Assembly: GCA_963617965.1 (NCBI GenBank)
Contig: CAVEQO010000002.1
Location: forward strand, 1 to 64,000
Direction: 5' to 3'
Source of the DNA: UBA6382 sp963617965
GTDB lineage: Bacteria > Bacteroidota > Bacteroidia > Bacteroidales > Bacteroidaceae
Length of the DNA: 64,000 bases
Made by a program: the position numbers and the translations under genes. This document shows positions 1-9,352 of the stretch, one piece after another; the stretch's first letter is position 1, and every line of letters begins with the position of its first letter. Below the pieces are notes generated by a model. That model made no database searches. It had not been told where the DNA came from and was given only the letters and a program-made list of their open reading frames with translations.

Positions 1-296
1 GTTTCGCTTTCGAGTGGCAAAGGTAGCCAAATGGCGGGCAAGAATCACCCCCCCCAGTGTTAAATTCTGTTAATTCGGCAGGGTTTGTCGCAAAAAAGTG
101 CAGTAACAGAATGTATGCATGCGATATGCTATACCTATTGTATAAACGCACTTGGTTATATGGACGCACTTGGAGCTTTTCGGGGTTGGCTACCATGGTG
201 CAGACAACCCCTGCCGATGCCGCTGGTTGCTCCCGTTATCAATGCTGTTCTTTCCATCTTTTATCCTGTTTTGATGTCATGTATGTTGACAAAATA
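1..296. other. Non-coding left edge
   Basis: No convincing gene. Two overlapping short frames on the plus strand are rich in Cys, Met and Trp, have no recognisable domain and run into the 3' end of the AraC gene, so I do not call them. A run of eight C lies at 48-55. The stretch is probably the 3' flank of the minus-strand AraC gene. Confidence 0.5.
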
Positions 297-1211
297 TCAC
301 TCTCCCCTCTTTGACAGGCTGTGTGCGACTTCGTTCCGTATGCGGAATTCCGAAGGCAGATAGCCGGTCTGGCGCCTGAAGAACTTCACGAAATACGACG
401 GTTCCCCGAACCCCAGTTCGGAGGCAATCTCCTTGAACATCATGTTGGAGTAGCGCACCATCCGTCTCGCCTCAAGTGCTATGCGGCTGTTGACGAACGC
501 CAGCGGCGACATCCGGGCGTAGTCGTTCACGCACTTGTTGAGGGTGCGCACCGCCACGTTGAGCCTGTCAGCGTATTCCTGAACAGTGTGAAGGCTCTTG
601 TACTCGTTTTCGACAAGTTTTCTGAACTGCAGGAACAAGACATGAGCCGGTTTCAAGTCATCGGGACGGGCATCATTCTCCCGGCTACCGCACCTCAGGA
701 CTTTCACAAGAAACACCCTCAAGAGCGATTTCAGTATGTCGATGTTGCCAAATTCCCCTGCGCGCAAAGCCTCCTCCTCCATTTCCGCCACCAACTGCCG
801 CAACATCGCGGCAGTCCGGCTATCAACGGTGTAACACGAGGCCGTGCCAAACGGATAGAAGAGACTGTATTTCACAAACAGGCTCTCATATTCATTTTCG
901 TCCTTCATGAAATCCGTACACATCTTTACCGCCACCCCTTTATAGCCTTCCTTTACGTCAAAGCGGTGAATCTGACCGGGAGAAAGGAAGAAGACGGTGT
1001 CGGGGCCCACTTCGTAGTCAACAAAATCTATCATGTGGCGGCCTCTGCCTTCCCAGAACCACAATATCTCGTAGAACGAGTGTACGTGGGGGCAACAGTC
1101 GTCCACTGAACTTTGCGCAAACAATTCCGGCATGTGTTCCACCCGGAAACCGTTGCCGCTCGGAGCCTCACAGACTGCGGCATACACCGTATCCAACTTG
1201 TCACTGACCAT
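297..1211 (-). CDS. AraC-family transcriptional regulator
   Basis: Probable ligand-responsive DNA-binding activator of about 304 residues. The N-terminal half looks like a cupin sensor, with a CPHVHSFYEI segment and a later SPGQIHRF segment. The C-terminal ~100 residues form the double helix-turn-helix, including ADRLNVAVRTLNK and the typical second helix region IASELGFGEPSYFVKFFRR. A longer frame would start at TTG (1217); the in-frame ATG six bases later is preferred. It is divergent from rubrerythrin and could regulate it, but nothing in the sequence shows a target or inducer. Confidence 0.85.
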   Translation of the reverse strand: MVSDKLDTVYAAVCEAPSGNGFRVEHMPELFAQSSVDDCCPHVHSFYEILWFWEGRGRHMIDFVDYEVGPDTVFFLSPGQIHRFDVKEGYKGVAVKMCTDFMKDENEYESLFVKYSLFYPFGTASCYTVDSRTAAMLRQLVAEMEEEALRAGEFGNIDILKSLLRVFLVKVLRCGSRENDARPDDLKPAHVLFLQFRKLVENEYKSLHTVQEYADRLNVAVRTLNKCVNDYARMSPLAFVNSRIALEARRMVRYSNMMFKEIASELGFGEPSYFVKFFRRQTGYLPSEFRIRNEVAHSLSKRGE

Positions 1212-1233
1212 ACGCAAGAACCAAATTACGCTA

Positions 1234-1241
1234 CAAATTTA
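1234..1241 (-). promoter_or_regulatory. Bacteroidetes -7 box for the AraC gene
   Basis: TAAATTTG on the minus strand matches the TAnnTTTG consensus of the Bacteroidetes housekeeping sigma factor, about 25 bp upstream of the AraC start. No clear -33 TTTG is visible at the right spacing. Confidence 0.5.
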
Positions 1242-1323
1242 GCAAACTGATGGCTAATTTCGGCATTGTCCACATCCGTTTGTCCGCCCTTGCCGAAATT
1301 AGCCATTGAAATACCGATTTATT

Positions 1324-1355
1324 TTTGGAGAGAGCCATATTTATATATAATTTTG
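1324..1355 (+). promoter_or_regulatory. Promoter of rubrerythrin
   Basis: A TTTG (-33) at 1324-1327 and TAATTTTG (-7) at 1348-1355, 20 bp apart, form a full Bacteroidetes promoter. The leader to the rubrerythrin ATG is about 35 nt. Confidence 0.65.
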
Positions 1356-1393
1356 CATCGTTCACATCAAAAAACTTTTAAACACTTACCGCT

Positions 1394-1933
1394 ATGACAA
1401 ACAAGTATTCAGGAACACAGACAGAGAAGAATCTGGAGGCCGCCTTTGCCGGAGAATCACAAGCACGCAACAAATACACCTATTTTGCTTCTGTGGCAAA
1501 AAAAGAGGGATTTGAGCAGATGGCCGAGATCTTCATGAAAACCGCCGACAACGAAAAGGAACACGCCAAACTGTGGTTCAAAGAACTGCAAGGCATCGGC
1601 AACACAGCGGAAAACCTTACCGCTGCAGCCGAAGGCGAAAACCATGAATGGACAGACATGTACGAGGGCTTCGCCAAGACGGCAGAAGAAGAGGGTTTCA
1701 CCGCCCTCGCCAAAAAATTCCGTATGGTCGCCGCAATAGAGAAACACCACGAAGAGCGATACCGTGCCCTGCTCCACAATATCGAGAATCAGGAGGTCTT
1801 CGCCAAGAGCGAAGTCAAGGTTTGGGAGTGCCGCAACTGTGGCCACATCGTGGTCGGCACACAGGCACCCTCCGTATGCCCGGTTTGCGCCCACCCGCAG
1901 TCCTTTTTCGAGATTCACCCCGACAACTTCTAA
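1394..1933 (+). CDS. rbr: Rubrerythrin
   Basis: Peroxide-reducing non-haem di-iron protein of the cytoplasm that protects anaerobes from oxidative stress. The 179 residues hold an N-terminal ferritin-like four-helix domain with paired Glu/His iron ligands (GESQARN, EKEHAKLWF and IEKHHEERY segments). A C-terminal rubredoxin-like domain has two Cys pairs, CRNCG and CPVCA, for the electron-donating iron. Length and domain order are normal for the family. It is a single-gene unit with its own promoter and a terminator directly behind it. Confidence 0.97.
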   Translation: MTNKYSGTQTEKNLEAAFAGESQARNKYTYFASVAKKEGFEQMAEIFMKTADNEKEHAKLWFKELQGIGNTAENLTAAAEGENHEWTDMYEGFAKTAEEEGFTALAKKFRMVAAIEKHHEERYRALLHNIENQEVFAKSEVKVWECRNCGHIVVGTQAPSVCPVCAHPQSFFEIHPDNF

Positions 1934-1968
1934 TACCCCACGCCTTTCAAGACGACACGAAAGCACCG

Positions 1969-2002
1969 AGCCCGAAGCACACAATGCGCTTCGGGCTTTT
2001 TC
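1969..2002 (+). terminator. Intrinsic terminator after rubrerythrin
   Basis: Perfect 10-bp stem (AGCCCGAAGC with its complement), a 9-nt loop, then a run of five T. It separates rubrerythrin from the convergent membrane protein gene. Confidence 0.85.
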
Positions 2003-2033
2003 ATGTATGGTCAGGCTTACACGAAGCGGAGCG

Positions 2034-3932
2034 TCACGAGGTGGCGCTGTGTCCAGCGTTCTGCCATTCGGCCAGCGACGGAATCCCGGCGTATACGTAG
2101 TAGTACCAGAACGTTCCCTTGAAGACGGAGTCGTCCTGACCCGAGTTGTGCAATGCCAGGAACTGTTCAAACTGACGGTCGTAGTCAGGCGAGTACTTCA
2201 CAGAGCCGCCGAATATGCCTGGCTTCAGATGGTTGATCATTGCTGCCGCCTCGGCATAAGCCCTCGGCAACACTGTATCCTTGTAGTTTTCCGACAAGTC
2301 TATCAAAACCGTCTTGAAAATCTCCAGATTCTTGGTCAGCAGGAGTCCGCACAGCAGATAGTCCGAAACAATCCTGTTGTTTCTGTCATGATCCAGCAGA
2401 TGAGCCATCTCGGAATTGAAATGAAAGGCCTTGACAAAGTCGCGGCTTCTTAGCGGATCCCCTGCCTTATGGCTGACTTCCAGCAGTCTGCGCTGTTCTG
2501 CGACAAAGTCAGAGTGGCACGATGTCTTTTCCAACAGAGACAAGTATTTCTCCGCCAGTTCCACGTCGCCCTTTCTGACCGCATATTCCGTCATGTGGCG
2601 CAGAGAGGAAAAGCAGAACCCCGACTCAGGCGACACTTTCATCCCGTATTCAAAAGCCTGATGGAAAGCCTCGTCGTAGACACCCAGTTCCCTGTAGAAT
2701 ATACGGCAGAAATCCGTTGCATAAGGCTTGTTCTCATAGCGCGGGCAGAACATTTCCGGAGTGTTGACAGGATAGCTGAAAAGATTGTCGGGCATTGTGC
2801 CTAACTTGGCCTCGGCAAGCAAAGCGCACTGGACGTAGAACAGATTGGTGTTGTCCGTTCCGTTGCGGATTTCATCCAGCAGTCTGCCCCATTCGCCGTT
2901 TTCGGCATAGTCCGTGTATCTGTATACCGTTTCCGACGTCAGGCTGTCATCGTTGCCTGTCATGTAGCTGTAGCCGGACAGGCAGACAAGCACGCAGACC
3001 AACACCTCCAGAACTACCTGCCGCCCTGCCCTCTTGACCCTCGGAACAAACATCAGCAAAACCGGTGCCGACAACAATGACAGAAACGGCAAAAGCCTGT
3101 TCTCCGCTCCCGCAGCATGCCACCATCTCTTTCCGAAAGGAATAAAGCCCAGCGAGGCAGAGCTGCACTTCACAAGCAACGCCACGACACCGACAAGCAA
3201 CAGCGGAACAACAAGCCTTGAATATCCCGCAGCAGCACCACCGGCCTTGCCTCCGACAAACACAAGCAGCGACAGCAAAACCATAAGCAAGACGGTCACC
3301 GGAAAGGAAGCCATGGAGAAAGACAGCAGTGCGACTGCACCGGCCGCCGCAAAAAAGAGAATGTTTGTCCTGCTGCGCGCAGCGAACCCCATCAGGCACA
3401 AAGCCCCGAAAAACCATAGGGACTCGATATACAACCCTATCCTGTGCGTGAAAAACAGCAGGAGTCCCAATGCCGGTATGACAGAGAACAACACCAACGG
3501 ACCTGAACATGATTCAAGCCGGCAACCGGACACCCTGAACCACGCAACGGGCACCAACGACGCAAGGACAGTGACAACAGAAAGCAGGGCCGCCTCAATT
3601 GCCGAACCTGTACCGGGGTTGTGGAAAAACTGTATCAGCCACGACGACAGCAGACTGTTGACCCCGGGATACTCTGACAGCTTGTCGAGAACGAACTCGC
3701 CAGTGCCCACATAGAAATCCAGTTTCTCCATCATTGACTGCGTGTACGGGAAAAGGCTCAGCGAGAGCCATATGCAGCAAAAGACAATCACTGCAGGCAC
3801 CAATGCGACCCACCGGTTGACATTTCCCGCAACTGTCTTGTGCTTTCCGCCATGCAAAGAAGGCCCAGCCCCCTTGCGTTTGACTTTGTCCGGCGACGGC
3901 ACAGGCACTTTTTTGTTTCTGCGTTTTGACAT
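2034..3932 (-). CDS. DUF6057-like multi-pass membrane protein
   Basis: Large integral membrane protein of 632 residues with unknown function. A Lys/Arg-rich cytoplasmic N-terminus is followed by about nine or ten hydrophobic segments over roughly residues 40-320. A long soluble C-terminal half follows, resembling a helical repeat (TPR-like segments around residues 400-560). The layout fits the DUF6057 family of Bacteroidetes as I recall it. It is the last gene of a long minus-strand operon, 26 bp after the propeller lipoprotein, and the two probably act together at the envelope. Confidence 0.75.
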   Translation of the reverse strand: MSKRRNKKVPVPSPDKVKRKGAGPSLHGGKHKTVAGNVNRWVALVPAVIVFCCIWLSLSLFPYTQSMMEKLDFYVGTGEFVLDKLSEYPGVNSLLSSWLIQFFHNPGTGSAIEAALLSVVTVLASLVPVAWFRVSGCRLESCSGPLVLFSVIPALGLLLFFTHRIGLYIESLWFFGALCLMGFAARSRTNILFFAAAGAVALLSFSMASFPVTVLLMVLLSLLVFVGGKAGGAAAGYSRLVVPLLLVGVVALLVKCSSASLGFIPFGKRWWHAAGAENRLLPFLSLLSAPVLLMFVPRVKRAGRQVVLEVLVCVLVCLSGYSYMTGNDDSLTSETVYRYTDYAENGEWGRLLDEIRNGTDNTNLFYVQCALLAEAKLGTMPDNLFSYPVNTPEMFCPRYENKPYATDFCRIFYRELGVYDEAFHQAFEYGMKVSPESGFCFSSLRHMTEYAVRKGDVELAEKYLSLLEKTSCHSDFVAEQRRLLEVSHKAGDPLRSRDFVKAFHFNSEMAHLLDHDRNNRIVSDYLLCGLLLTKNLEIFKTVLIDLSENYKDTVLPRAYAEAAAMINHLKPGIFGGSVKYSPDYDRQFEQFLALHNSGQDDSVFKGTFWYYYVYAGIPSLAEWQNAGHSATS

Positions 3933-3958
3933 CGTTCGGTTTCTTTATGTTCTTGTTG

Positions 3959-5410
3959 TTACTCTCCGGCAGAGAACAGTTCCGCCATCGTATCCTTGTC
4001 TATGCGGACTGCCGTATTTGCAAATTCCGGAATGTTATAGCTGTACAGCCTGTTTCTGTTGTGTTCCGGGTTCCGCTGCGGCAGTAGCATGGGCTTTGAA
4101 AAACGCTTTCCGTCCCAATGAGCCAGAAACAGGCGCGTGTAGCGTCCGTCAATACGCTTGCTGCTGAACACCACCCAATGTCCGTTGCTGCTCCACGAAT
4201 GGTAACTCTCGACATCATTGCTGTTAAGCATGTCCGTTTTCACTGCGGCAACTTCGGGAAATGCACTCAGGTCAACCATCTTCAAATCAGCCTCCTTGTG
4301 GTGAATCGGAAACGTGGCACAGTCGGCCCACGTAAACATCATGTACTTGCCGTCGGGCGAAATCCGCGGAAACGACACACTACCGCCCTGCCGCGAAGCA
4401 CTGTACACCGTGTCCACTTTTGCCCCAAGCCGCCCGCTGCCACTGTCGAAGGCCACTCTGCATATGCTGTAATGCAGCTTGTTGTAGTCCACAGGCATCC
4501 TTACCGGTTTTGCCGTACAGAAATACAGCCATTTCCCGTCGGGAGAAAAAGCAGGGAACGTTTCCCAACTCAAACTGTCGGTAAAGCGTTCGTCTGTCAG
4601 GACACAGTCATTCTTGACATCATACAGGATCAAGTCGGAACGCTGGTCGTAGACTTCAATCTTGTCCCTGGAGTGTCCGTAAAACGACTGCCGCGTGTTG
4701 TTGCTTGACAACACGACAAAACGGCCTCCGGGATGCCACATGGGATATGTCCCGCTGAGTTTGGGTCCGGTCTGCTCCAACGCCACCTTCCGCAGGCTGC
4801 CGTCTTGGTATATCACTGTGCCGCCCCCCAAACCGCGGGCATGGAACATCATCCCTTTCCCCGCGTCATAGGCACAGAACGAATGGCAGTTCACGCACCC
4901 GTTGTTGTTCTGCGCGTTTGTGACAATGGCAGTTTCCTCATAGGTCGTCAGATCGCGCTGGAAAATCCCCATACGGCTCCACGACTCGTAGCCCGGCGGA
5001 ATAAGCCTGTAGACAACATAGTTGTCAATCTTGTCACCACTCACATAGACATTGAAAGGACTGAATTCCACCCCGTCAGGATAGCGGTCTGTCCACGCCG
5101 AGACACCGACGCTTATCCTGCCCCCTGTCTTCAAGGCTTCTTCGGTCAAAGAACGCCACAGCGAAACACCAATCTCTATGTGGCTTTCACCAGACACCCT
5201 GACATTCCTTTTTCCTGTTGAAAAAACTGCCTGAATACGGTAAGCCCCCTCTATCCCGAAATTGGGAGGCGCAACGTTTTCAGGCACGGTCACGCCAATG
5301 TAGTCCGGAAATACAGGAGGAAAAACCTTTTCCGTTGCCGTCGGGGTTTTCCAACCGTCACAGCTTGACAGAAAAAGAACAACGAATATCAAACTATAAA
5401 TACACCTCAT
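3959..5410 (-). CDS. TolB/PD40 propeller lipoprotein with CXXCH haem motif
   Basis: Predicted exported lipoprotein of 483 residues. The signal peptide ends at a lipobox-like LSSC near residue 17. Near residue 175 there is a single CVNCH motif, the canonical covalent haem-c attachment signature. The C-terminal half has WD40/PD40-type blades with repeated FSPDGKWLYF and ISPDGKYMMF segments, as in TolB. This suggests a c-type cytochrome fused to a beta-propeller, but a distal haem ligand cannot be assigned. It lies between the 5-formyl-THF cyclo-ligase and the DUF6057-like gene. Substrate and partner are unknown. Confidence 0.8.
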   Translation of the reverse strand: MRCIYSLIFVVLFLSSCDGWKTPTATEKVFPPVFPDYIGVTVPENVAPPNFGIEGAYRIQAVFSTGKRNVRVSGESHIEIGVSLWRSLTEEALKTGGRISVGVSAWTDRYPDGVEFSPFNVYVSGDKIDNYVVYRLIPPGYESWSRMGIFQRDLTTYEETAIVTNAQNNNGCVNCHSFCAYDAGKGMMFHARGLGGGTVIYQDGSLRKVALEQTGPKLSGTYPMWHPGGRFVVLSSNNTRQSFYGHSRDKIEVYDQRSDLILYDVKNDCVLTDERFTDSLSWETFPAFSPDGKWLYFCTAKPVRMPVDYNKLHYSICRVAFDSGSGRLGAKVDTVYSASRQGGSVSFPRISPDGKYMMFTWADCATFPIHHKEADLKMVDLSAFPEVAAVKTDMLNSNDVESYHSWSSNGHWVVFSSKRIDGRYTRLFLAHWDGKRFSKPMLLPQRNPEHNRNRLYSYNIPEFANTAVRIDKDTMAELFSAGE

Positions 5411-5440
5411 GGAACAATCCTTTTTCGCAATTCAAAACCA

Positions 5441-6001
5441 TTAGCGGCTGTCCTGACAAACAACCATGTGCATCCGCACATCGTCTGCTTCCGTGACGAC
5501 ATGCGACAGCAACTGAAACCCGAAACACACACCAACGCGCAGAGCCGTTTCCGGCAATTCTTCTCCCAACAACCTGTCGTAGAAACCGCGACCGCGGCCA
5601 AGCCTGTTGCCTTCCGGATCGAATGCCACCCCCGGCACCAAGACGAAATCCACTCTTTCCTTTTCCGGAAAACAGGGAGCAAGAGGCTCGTCTATTCCAA
5701 ACGCTCCTCCGGAAACGGAATCCTTTCCCAAGTAGGGATGCAGCGTAAGGTTGTTGCCCGCAACCTTTGGCAGCAAAATCGTCTTGTCCTCAAACCACCG
5801 GTCCAAAAAAGAATGCGTGTATACCTCGTCGTCCAGCGAGCTGTAGGCCAGCACGACCCTTGCCTTTGCGAACCCGGAAAGGCTTTCCACCCTCGACAAA
5901 ATCTCTTGCGACAGTGCAATTCTCTGCGACAGGGAGGTTGATGCCATGAACTCTTTTTTCTTTGCCTTTACAAACTCCCGCTGTTGCTGTTTGGTTTCCA
6001 T
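5441..6001 (-). CDS. fthC: 5-formyltetrahydrofolate cyclo-ligase
   Basis: Cytoplasmic enzyme (186 aa) that converts 5-formyl-THF to 5,10-methenyl-THF with ATP. The conserved C-terminal block is present as LVPGVAFDPEGNRLGRG followed by RGFYDRLL, the nucleotide- and folate-binding signature. The N-terminal basic helix (QREFVKAKKKEF) and the SQRI segment are also typical. It lies in the long minus-strand operon 10 bp after the TPR gene. Length is normal. Confidence 0.93.
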   Translation of the reverse strand: METKQQQREFVKAKKKEFMASTSLSQRIALSQEILSRVESLSGFAKARVVLAYSSLDDEVYTHSFLDRWFEDKTILLPKVAGNNLTLHPYLGKDSVSGGAFGIDEPLAPCFPEKERVDFVLVPGVAFDPEGNRLGRGRGFYDRLLGEELPETALRVGVCFGFQLLSHVVTEADDVRMHMVVCQDSR

Positions 6002-6011
6002 TGGCGAAGAA

Positions 6012-8060
6012 CTATTTTTTCATGTAATGCTTAATCAGACTGTAGGAAGTGAACAGCCCCAACTCGCCCGCCTTGCTCAAGTCAGCCAGGCCAGACTGCT
6101 GCTTCTCCGTATATATGTATACCAGTCCACGATTGTAGTAGGCCTCCGCCAACTGCGGGTTCAGCCGCAAAGCCACAGTATAGTCCGACACCGCCCGCGC
6201 ATAATCCCTGCTTCTGGCGTACAGTGTCGCCCGGTTATAATACAGTATGGCGCAGTTGGTGTCCAGTCCCAAAGCCGCAGTCAGGTCGTTTATTGCACCG
6301 GCATATTTCAAATTGGCGTCATCCGCCGCAGACTGTCCGCCGTCCCGTGCCGTCAAGTCCGACTGCTTTACTCTGACATCAGCCGCCAGACAATGCCTGG
6401 CCACAGCCAGAGTCAAAGAATCCGGCGAACTTGCCATTGCCTTACCGCAGGCTGCCAGATGTTCCATGGCCTGCCCGTAATTCCTCTCCGCACTCAGGCA
6501 AACCGCAGCCGCAAAATGCAACCAACCGTCCGCCGGGCGACCTTTGAGCTGTTCCTCAACCCTGCTCCTACAGCTGCGTATAGTGAGGTATTGGCTATCT
6601 GTAACCGACAACTCGCGCGCCGAAAGGCACAACGGGTAGCTGAACTTGCACACGGCATTCAGCGAATCCATGAAACCGGGCTGTTCCGCCTTGGAGTAGT
6701 TCAAACCGTTGTCGGCCCTGAAAAACGTCATCGCAAACAGCGGCTGGTAGTCCTCCTCAACCTGTCTGTTTTGTATAGCCCCGCGTGATTCAGACGCATA
6801 GATCGGCAAGACGTTTTCCGTTTCGTCTGTAACAAGTTTGTCATAGTCTTCTATGTCTGCGTCAGATTTGTCACGCGTGACCGAATCCATGGGAGTTGTC
6901 GCCTCCTTGTGCGTGTAGGCAAGATCCAACTGCAGTTGCATGACCTTGCGGTCATCGGCATCAGACCGCCTTTTGTCGCCGACCTTGCGATAGCAGTACG
7001 CACGGTTTACGTAGGCGGCAGCAAAATCCGGAAATTCCCCAATAATCGTGGTGTAGTCCTTGACTGCCCGATGGAAATCACCGGTCTGCTGTGCCAGAAT
7101 TGCCCTGTTGTACAATGCCAGACGATCATCGGGATGACGTGCAAGCACAAAATCAAAATCCTCTATTGCCAGATTGTTCTCCGCAACCTGCATACACAGC
7201 AGAGCCCTGTTGTAGTGTGCAAGATAGTTGTTCGGATTAATCTCCAGAGCGGCATTGTAGTCTGCCATGGCTCCGCGCAAGTCCATCTGCCGGTAGCGGG
7301 CCAAAGCCCTGTTGACATAAAACTGCGTACGACGCGGGGCCAAGCCTATCGCCTTTGAATACCACTCCTCGGCCTCACGACTGTTGTCTTTCTGCAGGCA
7401 CAGCAACGCCAGTGCCGAAATTGCATCAACGTCTACAGAATCAAGCGCAACGGTATGCCTTAGCAAAGAGTCCGCAGACAATGTGTCATTGCGGGCCAAG
7501 GCCGTCTGTGCCTTGAGCATATAGACGCGCGCATAGTCAGGCCATGCCACGGCCATTGAATCCAACAGCCTGTCGGCCTCCCCGTTTCTGCCGAGCCGGG
7601 ACTTGCACAAGACAAGGTTATACCAGACATCGCGGTCCTTGAAACCCAACATTCCGACAAGACGTTCGTAATCCTGCGCAGCCAACCCGTAATTTTCCGT
7701 ACGGATATGACAGACGGCACGCAAACGGTAGACATCCGCAATATAGGGGTCGCGTTCCACCGACATATTGCAGTCTTCCGTTGCACCTATGTAGTCTCCA
7801 AGATAATACTTTGCAACGGCACGGTAATAATACGGGAAATACAGGTTGGGGCGTGCCGAGACAATCTGGTTGAAATACTGTATCGACAATGCGTAGTCCT
7901 CGTAGTACAACGCGTTGCGTCCAACAGTCATAACGGCATCGGTGTTCAACTGGGCGAGAATCCTGCCGCCCCACCCCGGTAACAACAAGAGAGACGACAC
8001 CAGACACATGGCTGCCCCATGAAAGGGTCGCAAACCGTTGCGGAGCAGCATAAGCTTCAT
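6012..8060 (-). CDS. Tetratricopeptide repeat protein, probably exported
   Basis: About 682 residues. An N-terminal signal-like segment (LVSSLLLLPGWGGRILAQ) is followed by at least eight TPR units with the W/Y-G-A/Y-P spacing, such as YNRALLCMQVAENNLAIEDF and YYNRGLVYIYTEK. TPR arrays serve as protein-binding scaffolds, and the partner is unknown here. The reading frame opens at a TTG, but the ATG nine bases later gives a proper signal peptide and is preferred. The gene follows def by 14-23 bp in the same operon. Confidence 0.8.
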   Translation of the reverse strand: MKLMLLRNGLRPFHGAAMCLVSSLLLLPGWGGRILAQLNTDAVMTVGRNALYYEDYALSIQYFNQIVSARPNLYFPYYYRAVAKYYLGDYIGATEDCNMSVERDPYIADVYRLRAVCHIRTENYGLAAQDYERLVGMLGFKDRDVWYNLVLCKSRLGRNGEADRLLDSMAVAWPDYARVYMLKAQTALARNDTLSADSLLRHTVALDSVDVDAISALALLCLQKDNSREAEEWYSKAIGLAPRRTQFYVNRALARYRQMDLRGAMADYNAALEINPNNYLAHYNRALLCMQVAENNLAIEDFDFVLARHPDDRLALYNRAILAQQTGDFHRAVKDYTTIIGEFPDFAAAYVNRAYCYRKVGDKRRSDADDRKVMQLQLDLAYTHKEATTPMDSVTRDKSDADIEDYDKLVTDETENVLPIYASESRGAIQNRQVEEDYQPLFAMTFFRADNGLNYSKAEQPGFMDSLNAVCKFSYPLCLSARELSVTDSQYLTIRSCRSRVEEQLKGRPADGWLHFAAAVCLSAERNYGQAMEHLAACGKAMASSPDSLTLAVARHCLAADVRVKQSDLTARDGGQSAADDANLKYAGAINDLTAALGLDTNCAILYYNRATLYARSRDYARAVSDYTVALRLNPQLAEAYYNRGLVYIYTEKQQSGLADLSKAGELGLFTSYSLIKHYMKK

Positions 8061-8083
8061 TTTTTCCAATGATTTACAAGAGC

Positions 8084-8641
8084 CTATCTTCTGACAGTGC
8101 GCACCTTGTATGAACAGCGAGCCTTGCCCTTGAGAAAAGCCGACATCTTGCCCTTGAGCATAGAACGGCGGAACGCACTGATACGGTCGGTAAACACCTT
8201 CCCCTCAAGATGGTCGAACTCATGCTGCATCACGCGCGCCAAATAGCCGTCGACCCATTCCTCATGACGCTGCATTTGCTCGTCATGGTATTCCACCCTT
8301 ATGCGCGAGGGACGGCACACGTCTTCAGAAATGCCCGGCAGGCTCAGGCAACCCTCGCTGATTGTTTCCGTTTCGTCCGAATACTCCAGTATATGCGCAT
8401 TGATATAGGCATGGCGGAAATCCCTGTACTCAGGGAATTCTTCGGCAAGCATGCTCAAGTCTATCACAACCACCCTGACCGCCTTGCCGATCTGGGGTGC
8501 GGCAAGACCGACCCCATCGGAAGCCTTGAGAGTCTGAAACATGTCGTCTATCAGAGGGGCAAGTTCCTCCTTGTTGAGCTCCACGTCTTCGGCAACCTGC
8601 CTCAACACCGGTTGGCCGTAGATATAAATAGGCAGTATCAT
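8084..8641 (-). CDS. def: Peptide deformylase
   Basis: Removes the N-formyl group from nascent polypeptides. All three metal-site motifs are present in 185 residues: GVGLAAPQIG (motif 1), EGCLSLP with the metal-ligand Cys (motif 2), and QHEFDHLEG with the two His ligands and catalytic Glu (motif 3). The start overlaps the ruvX stop as ATGA, so the two are translationally coupled. Confidence 0.97.
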   Translation of the reverse strand: MILPIYIYGQPVLRQVAEDVELNKEELAPLIDDMFQTLKASDGVGLAAPQIGKAVRVVVIDLSMLAEEFPEYRDFRHAYINAHILEYSDETETISEGCLSLPGISEDVCRPSRIRVEYHDEQMQRHEEWVDGYLARVMQHEFDHLEGKVFTDRISAFRRSMLKGKMSAFLKGKARCSYKVRTVRR

Positions 8642-9081
8642 CTATTCTCTTCTCTATGTTGTTTGTCACAAAATATGCTTTCCATATATGACTGCAAGAT
8701 GATCGTGGCACTTATCTCATCAACGAGTGCCTTGTTGCGCCGGGCCTTTCTGCCGATGCCCGACTCTATCATTGCGCGGTGAGCCATAACGGAAGTAAAC
8801 CTCTCGTCAAACGGTTCTATGGGTATTCCGGGAAAATTCTTGCGCCAGCGATTGACAAAAGGCTTGATATTACGCTGGTTGTCGGAAGCCTCACCGGACA
8901 TTTGTACAGGCATTCCAATGACAATCTTGTCGACATCCTCGCGACTGACATAATCTGTCAGGAAATTCCAGAGATTTTTTGTTTCAACAGTGGTCAGCCC
9001 GTTCGCGATTATACAGGCCATATCCGTAACTGCCAATCCTGTGCGGCGGACACCATAGTCAATAGCCAGCAGTCTGCCCAT
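8638..9081 (-). CDS. ruvX: Holliday junction resolvase-like protein (YqgF/RuvX)
   Basis: RNase H-fold nuclease of the YqgF/RuvX family, with roles in rRNA 5' processing and possibly recombination. The family N-terminus (RLLAIDYGVRRTGLAVTD) contains the first catalytic Asp. A longer open frame exists upstream, but its first 63 residues are Cys/Gly-rich and unlike the family, so the start is placed at the ATG before GRLLAIDYG. This gives 147 aa, the usual size. It overlaps the upstream small gene by one base (TGATG) and def by four. Confidence 0.93.
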   Translation of the reverse strand: MGRLLAIDYGVRRTGLAVTDMACIIANGLTTVETKNLWNFLTDYVSREDVDKIVIGMPVQMSGEASDNQRNIKPFVNRWRKNFPGIPIEPFDERFTSVMAHRAMIESGIGRKARRNKALVDEISATIILQSYMESIFCDKQHREENR

Positions 9082-9338
9082 CAGTGCTTCCTTCTCCTGA
9101 AAAACGACACAACAGAAGACGCCACCCTGTAGGCCAAGAGCGCATTCCTGGCCACAGACACCACATTTCTGAATGCAGACACCGAAGCCAACCGACCAGA
9201 GCCCCTGAAAGGATGGCACAGCGCACAGACATCCGCATTGACCTCCGTACGGACTCGCCTCATCTCGCACAACACCTCAGCCTTGCGCAATCTTATATCG
9301 TTGAGAGTCGTCTTCTTGTAATTCATATAATCATTCAT
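9081..9338 (-). CDS. Small conserved-context hypothetical protein
   Basis: About 85 residues from the ATG; a TTG 18 bases upstream would overlap the previous stop. The N-terminus is charged and helical (LNDIRLRKAEVLCEMRRV), with an Ala/Val-rich stretch near the C-terminus (ARNALLAYRVASSVVSFF) and a basic tail. The position, downstream of a YtxH protein and a holin-like membrane protein, suggests an envelope-associated accessory protein. No family is recognised. Confidence 0.6.
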   Translation of the reverse strand: MNDYMNYKKTTLNDIRLRKAEVLCEMRRVRTEVNADVCALCHPFRGSGRLASVSAFRNVVSVARNALLAYRVASSVVSFFRRRKH

Positions 9339-9352
9339 CAACTGTGGCGATA

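Noticed and set aside
57..363. Two overlapping plus-strand frames at the left edge
   Set aside because: No domain, odd composition, no promoter or ribosome site, and overlap with the 3' end of the AraC gene.
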